A stretch of DNA of 64,000 bases from Guillardia theta CCMP2712 (Eukaryota > Cryptophyceae > Pyrenomonadales > Geminigeraceae): contig NW_005434669.1 in assembly GCF_000315625.1 (NCBI RefSeq), positions 124,001 to 188,000 of the forward strand, read 5' to 3'. The notes beneath the pieces are model-generated. The model saw nothing but the letters and a program-made list of their open reading frames with translations, had not been told where the DNA came from and ran no database searches. How positions within the stretch are numbered: the stretch's first letter is position 1; each line of letters begins with the position of its first letter. Of this stretch, positions 56,655 to 64,000 are shown in pieces. Both the position numbers and the translations under genes were made by a program.

Positions 56655-58297
56655 ATGCCTCCTCGACGAAAAGCCTCGGCCGGGCTGAAGGCGAAAAAAA
56701 GTGCCGAGGATGGGTTGAAAGGTCAGGAGAACCCTGAAGAAGCTGCTGCGGATGAGGAGACCAAGGTCCCTCAAAAGAGAGGGAGAGGAAGGGCTGCGAA
56801 AGAAAAAGTGGGAAAAGACCAGATTGCAGACAACAAAGGTGATACTCAGGATGAAAAAAAGCAGGCTGAACCCGAGAAAGTTACCAAGAAACGAGGGAAG
56901 AAGGAAACGGATACAGCGGAATCGGACAAACCCAAGAAGAAGGCAAAAGACGAGCAGGAGACGAATAAGAAGGAGAAAGTTGTTCAAGAGAAAGTCGCGA
57001 TTGAAAAGAGCGACATCAAACATGCAGAACTCCCCAGCAAGCGTTACAAAATTGTTTCTTGGAATGTCACAACCATAAGAAGTCTAATGAAGAAAAATCC
57101 TGAGCTTCTCAAAAAGCTCATGGAGCAAGAACAGCCAGATCTCATCTGTTTTCAGGTGTTTTTGATGCTATCGAATCGATCATGAATGATGTTTTCTTCC
57201 CTCCTGTTCACAGGAAACCAAACTCAAACAAGAAGAGCATGACGAATACGAGGAGATGTTGAAATCGCAGTTTCCAGGTGACGTTACCCTTCTCTTAGAC
57301 CCCATGCCAGCTGACTCGTGAGCAAGGGTATGAAGCTCACTTCAGCTCCAGTTTGTCCAATAAATCGTATGCTGGAACTCTTGTCTTGGTCAGATCCTCC
57401 AAGGACAAGGCAACTGCGCAGAAGCAAACCAAGATGGATTCGTTCTTCAAAGGGAAAGACTCCAAGAGCGCCAAGAAAGACGAAGAGACGGCCTGTCCTC
57501 CTCTGAAAGTCACCTTTGGGCTCTCGACTCTGTCGAAGGACGATGGGGAGATTGCAGCGGAAGTGATTCAGGAGGGAAGAACTATTACAGTCGAGTTCGA
57601 GTCATTCTTTGTCGTTGCTACATATGTGCCCAACAGTGGAGAGAAGCTACAGCGACTGGGTATGTTGTTGTGCTCGTCTCTCTTGTTGTGTGGTTGTCTT
57701 GTGTCGTCTGGTGAGATGAATCAATCAGAATTCAGGACCAAGTTGTGGGATCGGAAAGTTGTGGAATATCTGAAGAAGCTGGAAGCATCGGGCAAGCCTG
57801 TAATGAGACAGTTATATATTGCAGCAATTGATGTATCCGTCCAGGTGATTTGGTGTGGGGACCTTAACGTCGCTCATCTGGACAATGACATCTGGAACGT
57901 TGGCGCAAAGGTTGGAGACCAACTCTCTTCTTTCATGCTCGGTAACTCCACCACAGCATCTGGTCAAGTCCGCGGGCACGACACCCGAGGAGCGTGATTC
58001 CTTCAGCAAGATTCTAGAGGAAGGCTATGTGGATTGCTTCCGGCATTTGCACGGAGAGGTTCACTCTCGACACAGGTTCTTTTTGCTGACTAGCTGCAGG
58101 ATGCCAAGGGATGGTTCAGCTACTGGAGCGTGCGAGCTGGGAATCGTCCTTGGAACCGAGGTCTTCGACTCGATTACTTCGTCGCATCCAAGTCCCTCTG
58201 CTCTCAGGACTCTCTGCCCAGGGTGGTCGATGCTGATATCCACGATGAATTTGTCGCTATCGACCATGCAGCGATTAGTCTCACCCTCGCCGTGTAG
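56655..58297 (+). CDS. AP endonuclease, ExoIII/APEX1 type, with internal PIP box
   Basis: Base-excision-repair nuclease that cuts 5' of abasic sites in the nucleus. ATG 56655 starts a lysine-rich N-terminal extension of about 130 residues with NLS-like clusters (KKRGKK, KPKKKAKD). The nuclease domain begins YKIVSWNVTTIRSLMKKN, then PDLICFQETKL with the metal-binding Glu. An exon from 57348 reads SYAGTLVLVRSSKD, then an insert with QTKMDSFF, then PPLKVTFGLST. FVVATYVPNSGEKLQRL, VIWCGDLNVAHLDND (catalytic Asp/Asn) and AGTTPEERDSFSKIL follow. The last exon has WNRGLRLDYFVASKSL and AIDHAAISLTLAV, the His-containing end, stop 58295-58297. All catalytic motifs of the family look intact. Introns are short and phase-consistent, for example 57912-57960. 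Confidence 0.9.
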
Positions 58298-58614
58298 TTC
58301 GTCATGTACCTCAATGTCAGGATGTGCTCTGCCATGCCAGAGAAATACAAGAGGTTAGCCAAGTAGAAGTGGGATTAAGAAACTCTTTAAAAATCGACGG
58401 AATCTGCCTCAGATCATCGCTTTCGCGCCCTAGAGTGACTGTGATTATGTCTACTTTTCTTCATGTTGAACTCCTTGAGTTTTTCGCCACCTTCCTTCCT
58501 TATCCCCTTGATTCTTTTGCTAACGGCTCTGCGATTGATGTCAAGGAATTTCTTCTTGGTCAAGAGCATTCTTGCAAAAATCTGCAAAGTTTTCGGTTCA
58601 GCTCATATCATGAT

Positions 58615-60336
58615 TCAATATCGCTCTTGTGATACCTTCAGTTCTTTGTTGTCCTCATCGCTCATATCTTTCGACAAACCGCACTGCGTCAACTCAGGGA
58701 CAGTGATCGGATCTTGCATCAGCATTTCAAATTGGTCTGCTGACGAAGTGAAGTATTTGTCGATAATCATCCCCCCTGAACCAAACCAAGTCAGCTCAAC
58801 TTGCATCATCAAGCGTTTTGCAACCAAAATCTCCAAACTTTTGATGCCGACGAAAGACATCCAAGCTACAACTTGAGAAATAAGCAGCTGGACTTTGAAT
58901 TCGAGCCAAGGCAATTCGAACATCAGAAGGAAACTTCATCAAAACCTTGTCGAATCCGACCATCTGAGCCATGGGAGGCAACCTAGTGCGCTTCCCCCGG
59001 TTGCTAATCTCTTCATTCGAGTAGACATGTAGACTTAGACGAGGAGTGATTGGAAGGCTTGTTGTGTCTCCTTGACGCAATTTTTCCATTCTCTGCTTAT
59101 GATCTGTTGAGTTAATGCGATGACCTCCCAAGGCTTGCGAGCTGGTGAAATATATGTTACAAACTTCACATCGCCACGGCGTAGATATATCTTTCATGCT
59201 TAAATCATCATTGGTGTTTTCATTGTTGGAATTCGGCTCATTTTCAACTGTTCCTTTGCTTGGAGGTGAGCTTCCAAGCGGTTGCTCTTGCGACATTTCG
59301 TACCATGTTCTTCGGTTCGTATTCGCAGGGCTGCTCTTTGGTCCTTTTCCAGCGATCCAGCTCGTTTGCTTTGCATTTGCTGGCAGATGCAAATTCTCGT
59401 TTGTTTTTGCATTCTGCAAAAGTTTCTGCAAAGACTTTGCAGATTCTTGACCTGATGGTTCTTTGGCAGGAATCAGTCTTATGCCTGAGTACATGGAATT
59501 GATGCGGGCCAGCATCTCATGTTCAGCTTTGATCTGCAAGTAAAATCAACCATCAAGTCGAAGCTGTTGTGCTGAACTCTTACCTTCAAAATTTGCAGAT
59601 CATTCAATCCCTGCTCACATGGCATGCGGTGAATGTCCACTCGAATCCAGCCATGGGGAGCGAACTTCATTGGCTGAAAAGCAGTCTTGGGAATGGAAAA
59701 AATACTTTCACGATGATTTGTATTCTGAACATTGACTGTGTCAGTACTGATTGTTTTGATTACTGGACATTCTCTTGCACAACAGTTTCCATCGGGCAAA
59801 ATGTTTGTGTTTACTTCGTAGAGCTTGTATTCTTTTCCATGATGATGTTCTTCGACAACCATCGCAAACCATGGCACCACCGCGGATAAAGGTGGGAGGA
59901 TTGCTGTTTGAGCGAACAACATCACTGGGTTTTGCAAATCCTGTGGAGAATCACAAACTTCTGCAACCTTCATTCCAAAGGCTTTCTCAAACGAAGAACC
60001 AAGACCACTCTGAATTGTTTTGCTGCTTTCACATTCTTGCTCTCCTTGTTTGTCGGATTCACGAAATTTCTCACAGTCGAAGGACTTGGAAATGGTCGAA
60101 AGCAAGATTGAAGTTCTTTTGTTTGGACTTCCATCCGCCTTGTCCCTGGAAGACCACAAAACATCAGCTATGAGGAGCAAGGAGTATGCAAGGATGTTGC
60201 TTTACCTCACAAATGGCAAAAACGCTGAGCCTTCGCTTTCTATTCTTGGTGTTTGGTTCTTTGAAGAGCTCAAGTTAAGGAGCGCAGTTGCAGCCTCGTG
60301 GTGCTGACCATTGCAGTCAGATCTGGCGGCAAGCAT
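58615..60336 (-). CDS. C2H2 zinc-finger protein with plant-type QALGGH helix
   Basis: Putative nuclear DNA-binding protein. ATG 60334-60336 begins exon 1 (MLAARSDCNGQHHEAATALL), ending 60206. Intron 60205-60146 joins phase-correctly to DKADGSPNKRTSILLSTISK. Exon 2 runs to 59584, intron 59583-59534 is phase 0, then exon 3 reads IKAEHEMLARINSMYSGIRL. The single finger is WRCEVCNIYFTSSQALGGHR followed by INSTDH (C-x2-C-x12-H-x5-H), at about 59145-59080. The QALGGH helix is the signature of plant EPF/TFIIIA-type fingers. Downstream LSLHVYSNEEISNRGKRTRL and FDKVLMKFPSDVRIALARIQ; a further likely intron leads to ELTWFGSGGMIIDKYFTSSA and a stop at about 58615. No other domain was recognised. Confidence 0.65.
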
Positions 60337-61059
60337 TCTGTCCTGACAGTTTCAAAACTAAGAGTTGTCCAGAAGCCGTCCCCTTCAGATCAACATTGCA
60401 TGAATCGTAGCAATTGTTCGTATCGTTTGTAAGAGCTGCCTCTTCAATACGTTTCAGTCTTCATCTCCTTGTGTTTCACTCGTTATCTTGTTCCTTATCT
60501 TTTTTCTTCTTCTCTTCGCCACATTCTGCTCATCTCACCATCTTCTGCCAGCTGCTCCGTTGCTACCAGGCGGCTAAAACAACGAGAAGAGTTTTTTAAA
60601 AAAGAGATTGTGGTACTGAAGTTTCTTCCATTTAAAACACTAATTGTTCATCTCCTTACTAATCCGATTTTAAAATTAATTTATTTGCTATGAGGGGCTT
60701 CTCTTCATTTGGTACAAATAATTATATCATAAAAACATAAAACGAATCAACAATTCCATTTTATTCCTTGATATTTCTCCGACAAGTCGCGCATGTCGGA
60801 TCAAGGCCCTCATACCGCCCCCTCCCCCCTCCTCCCCCCCCCTAAACCCTCCCTCAGGGCGGCGTTCCAACTTCGGCGGAAGTTACGAGGCCCGGCTCGT
60901 CTGTCGCTCAATGATGGTTCTAATGGGCCCAAAGTGCCTTGAAGTAGCGAACGAGCCTTTCTTGGCGTATCTACAAACTTGAAGAATAGACTTGAATGAA
61001 TAACACGAGTGACAAGTAACGCTAGTAAGTCAGCCAGCCTGTCCGGTCATGGCTGTCCC
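60337..61059. other. Intergenic spacer
   Basis: AT-rich to 60780, then a CCCCTCC/CCCCCC stretch at 60820-60860. No gene supported. It probably holds the promoter of the zinc-finger gene and the 3' UTR of the coiled-coil gene. Confidence 0.5.
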
Positions 61060-61962
61060 TCAGGCATCGAGCTCGTCGTAGATGGCAGTGATGGCAGCGA
61101 TGGCTTCTTGCTCTGCTATGACATCCTGCCTTGACAAGTTTCTCTCCTGCAGTTCAGCCTGTTAGGACAACGCGCCCTCTCCCCTGCCCCCCTCAACTCA
61201 CCGTGAACATCTGCTCCACAACCTCCATGATCTTCAGCACTGAGATCTTGCCGGGACGTGCCACGGTATCAGCGGAAGGAGAACATGTTGCAAGGGACTT
61301 ACCTTGTCGAACATCTTCATGATGAGCAGAGTAACTTCCCCGTGGGTAAGACTGTCGTTGAAAGAAGTCGGTCTCAGTTCCTCCAAGGACCTCGCGATGT
61401 TCTGATCGCAAGTCAGAGCTTCACAGACAATCTCACAACAAGACATACTGCTACGTGATCGATGTTGTCGACGTTGCCGTCCGCTGCCTCCTCTTTGAGA
61501 TCGTCTTCGACACCCGCGCTCGGCTGATGTGAACTCTGTTGTTCCTCCATGTTCACTTCCCCTCTGATATCAATGTCTTGCTCCCTCCACACTGTCAGTG
61601 GGAGTCTAGATCCCAGAAAGTCGGGAGGAGGAGGAGGAGGGTCGGGGGAGTTTTCATCGGCAAGGAGCTTCACACCAAAGTCGTCCATTCTGTCTCGAAC
61701 CGCAAGCTGACGGAGCTGTCGAATAAGAGAATTGAGAAGGGACGGAGAGGTTGCTCAACGATACCTTGAAAGCTATCGACACGCTTTCGTCGAGTTTTGA
61801 TTTGAGCTCTGACGTACACGATAAACAAATTTTCTTATCATGAAGCAACATGCCCTACCTTCATTCTCACGCCTCCACATTTCAATCTCCCTCAGGAGTG
61901 TTTCATTTTGGACGTTCAAGTGCTCTATCGAGGAGCAAGAGAGGTCAGTTCATTGAGAAACT

Positions 61963-62036
<74 letters not shown>

Positions 62037-64000
62037 GTAATGGTGATATTCAAGGAAGACAATCAGTACCAAACTCTTGAAGCCTGTCAAGACAGGCATC
62101 TCTTTCTGCCTCGATCGCTGCAGTCCGCTGATCTCCCAACACGTCACCACACATCAAACACCCTCACACGAGCATGCCTCTAGCAGCCACAACCGCTGAC
62201 GCTCTCGGGCAGCTGCTTGCTCCTGCAGCAACCTGGAGGCAGACCTGCTATTCTTGATATTCTGTCGTTGGATCACTATCATGCATCGCTACCTGCCCTC
62301 ACCTTCAGCTCAATCAGCAGCAGCCGTTCTCGCTCGCTGATCAGAGACATCTTGCTGCAAGCCGACCCCGAGTAAGAACAGAGGTTGAAGTGACCTTGTC
62401 GTCCTCACCTCCTCTCGTCCTCCATGAGCATCAGAGCATCCTTGTACTTCTTCTCCAGTTGTCGCTTGTCTTCCAGCCACTTCAAAACATCATGAGCAGT
62501 TGCTTCAATCAGGGCCTGCTGACCTCCTCGCATTCCAAGTTGTGTTGAGATTTCAGCGCCTCCATCAGCTGGCGGTGTGCTTGTAGCTCGAGAACAAGAT
62601 TCTGCCGTCACAGTGAGAGCAAACAAGAGCAGGACGGCAAAGGAAGAGGGGAGGGAGGGAGGGAGGGAGGGAGGGAGAGAGGGAGGGAGGGAGGGAGGGA
62701 GGGAGGGAGGGAGGGAGGGAGGGAGGGAGGGAGGGAGGGAGGGAGGGAGGGAGGGAGGGAGGGAGGGAGGGAGGGAGGGAGGGAGGCAAAGGGACAGAAA
62801 GGATAAACAAGAACTGGGGAGGTCACAAGACAAGGAGATGGAACGACCTCCTTGTCTTTCTTGAGTTCTTCGGATTGCTGACTCAGGAGTTCTGCGGCAT
62901 CCCGTCATGCCAGCGAAGGGGAAGAGCGATGAAGAGACCTTTTTGATCTGTCAGACGAGCCATGTCTTGTTTCGCAGCGTCGAGCAGCTGGAGAGTTTCA
63001 TAATCTTTCGAGTCTTGATGATGGAAGTATTTCTCCTTCTCCTCAAACTTCTCACTCTGGCAATCGTCGTTTTACCGACGGACACGAAAAACAATCACAA
63101 GACTCACACTTCTGTCTTTCTCTATAATCTCTCTTGTCAAACTGCGAAGCGTCAAAGAATGTCGTCAAAGTCAGGTCATTTCAATCTCAACACATCACTT
63201 TCTCGTCGCCTCCTGGGCCTTTTCCACCTGACTTTCCAAGAACGCAATCTACCATCTCACATTCAATTCATGTCCACTTGTTCTCTTCCTCTCCCCTTAC
63301 CCTGTGCTCTGCTTCTTCGAACTTCATTCTCCATTGCCGCAGGTCCACCTCAATCTCTGCCCTTGTCATCCTCCTCCCATCAATCGCAATCAGCTCAAGA
63401 TCAGATCTTGTCCGTCCTGGCGAAGCCTCCGCATCTCCTGCTCCTTCCACATCGCTCTATGATATCCTCAGCAAGAGCGTCAGGCACACTTGCTCCTGAT
63501 ACCTCGTCGTTGACATCGTTGTCCCCATCCGAATCTTCGAACACATCAGATGCGCATCTCTGATTTTCTTCTCTCACCTTTTAAGAATTCCCCTGCTTTA
63601 CTCATAACTGCCTCCTCCTGCCACTACCGGACGCTGAGCAACATTTCAGGAACAAACATCTCACCTTGTATCCCATCGCTTGCTTGGCCTGCATGGACAG
63701 CAGTCAGAGGGAGGTAAGATATACAAACCTCCTCGTCAACTTTCCTTCTTCCACGCTTCAGCCAGTCGTTCGTATCCTCCTCCAATCCTGACGCTGAAGT
63801 GACCGATAGATTCAGTCGCATGCAGCTGTCAAGACGAGTGAGCAACGACGAGCTTGACATGTCAGTATCCACCAGTTTCTCCATCTGATCCCTCAAACTT
63901 CGATTGTCTTTCTCTAGTCCATCAACGATTGCTCCAAGACGGCCCCTCTGTCCGTCGTGGTGAAAACACAAGTAGACAAACAAAGTAGCACTCACTTGAT
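61060..64000 (-). CDS. Long coiled-coil protein (3' part; 5' end beyond window)
   Basis: Minus-strand exons separated by short introns read as charged helices: GRLGAIVDGLEKDNRSLRDQ and MEKLVDTDMSSSSLLTRLDS (63945-63825), TRAEIEVDLRQWRMKFEEAE (about 63375-63310), YETLQLLDAAKQDMARLTDQ (about 63000-62945), HDVLKWLEDKRQLEKKYKDA (about 62500-62435), and finally MDDFGVKLLADENSPDPPPP (61688). The C-terminus LSRQDVIAEQEAIAAITAIY DELDA ends with TGA 61060-61062. No catalytic or known binding domain was seen. Long heptad patterns suggest a cytoskeletal, basal-body or tethering role, which is inference. Repeat tracts at 61963-62036 and 62650-62786 lie in introns. Confidence 0.55.
61963..62036. repeat. 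GAT trinucleotide microsatellite
   Basis: About 24 GAT units in an intron of the minus-strand coiled-coil gene. Frames through it give poly-Asp, poly-Met or poly-His artefacts. Confidence 0.95.
62650..62786. repeat. GGGA tetranucleotide array
   Basis: About 33 GGGA units with one interruption (GAGAGGGA) in an intron of the coiled-coil gene. On the plus strand it is a strong G-quadruplex candidate. Confidence 0.95.

Noticed and set aside
62405-62908. Poly-SLPP and poly-GREG frames through GGGA arrays (also at 577-917, 47648-47882 and 56005-56452)
   Set aside because: Pure translations of tetranucleotide repeats or of N runs.
1-64000. tRNA or rRNA genes
   Set aside because: No cloverleaf with conserved A/B boxes or rRNA-like sequence was recognised by eye; a tRNA scan would be needed to exclude a tRNA fully.

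Overview
This is nuclear DNA from a eukaryotic microbe. Genes are split by many short GT-AG introns (mostly about 45-110 nt), there are no operons or Shine-Dalgarno sites, introns and spacers are full of simple repeats (GGGA/CCCT, CTC, GATGA, ATG), and one 100-base run of N marks a scaffold gap at 56069-56168. The gene set (IP3-receptor calcium channel, nephrocystin-3-like ciliary NTPase, SDP1-type lipase, plant-style QALGGH zinc finger, GT49 glycosyltransferase) fits a flagellated unicellular alga or protist. Intron style and repeat content remind me of the cryptophyte Guillardia theta, but that is inference; no rRNA, organelle or other marker gene is present to prove it.

Layout. 1-8324 (+): 3' two thirds of an IP3-receptor gene, cut by the window start. 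8827-9408 (-): small coiled-coil gene. 9840-13300: GC-rich repeat islands with one small unknown gene (11179-11610, +). 13492-15142 (+): patatin/DUF3336 triacylglycerol lipase. 16158-18100 (-): membrane-anchored P-loop GTPase. 18840-19160: GC island. 19249-21426 (-): intronless NADPH-oxidase/ferric-reductase-like gene. 21430-22700: spacer with GC island. 22732-27853 (+): cytosolic phospholipase A2-like gene. 28643-32819 (+): GT49 (LARGE/B4GAT1-like) glycosyltransferase with a cysteine-rich C-terminal module. 33055-34403 (-): SPIN90/Ldb17-like helical protein. 34606-34929 (-): small membrane protein. 35468-38611 (-): highly repetitive LRR gene with one in-frame stop. 39428-41543 (+): PHD-like finger fused to a truncated tyrosine recombinase. 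41870-42310: GC island with a foldback repeat. 42534-48497 (+): myristoylated, IQ-motif, NACHT-like, TPR nephrocystin-3-like gene. 48770-49208 (-): small unknown. 49788-50990 (+): membrane protein with He_PIG-type repeats. 51050-52240: repeat island. 52447-52732 (+): small Cys/Gly-rich protein. 53185-55055 (-): MFSD1-like transporter. 56655-58297 (+): AP endonuclease with an internal PIP box. 58615-60336 (-): QALGGH zinc-finger protein. 61060-64000 (-): coiled-coil protein running off the window.

Three genes concern lipid or calcium signalling (IP3 receptor, cPLA2, TAG lipase), but neighbours in such a genome need not be functionally linked. The most unusual elements are the recombinase-derived gene at 39428-41543, a dispersed repeat family in the GC islands (copies near 10.1, 22.2, 42.0, 42.2 and 51.6 kb), a 64-bp exact duplication that interrupts a gene, an internal PCNA-binding motif in the AP endonuclease, an altered selectivity filter in the IP3 receptor, and an intronic minisatellite whose every unit looks like a 3' splice site. 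Exon borders given are read by eye from frame and splice consensus and need transcript support.
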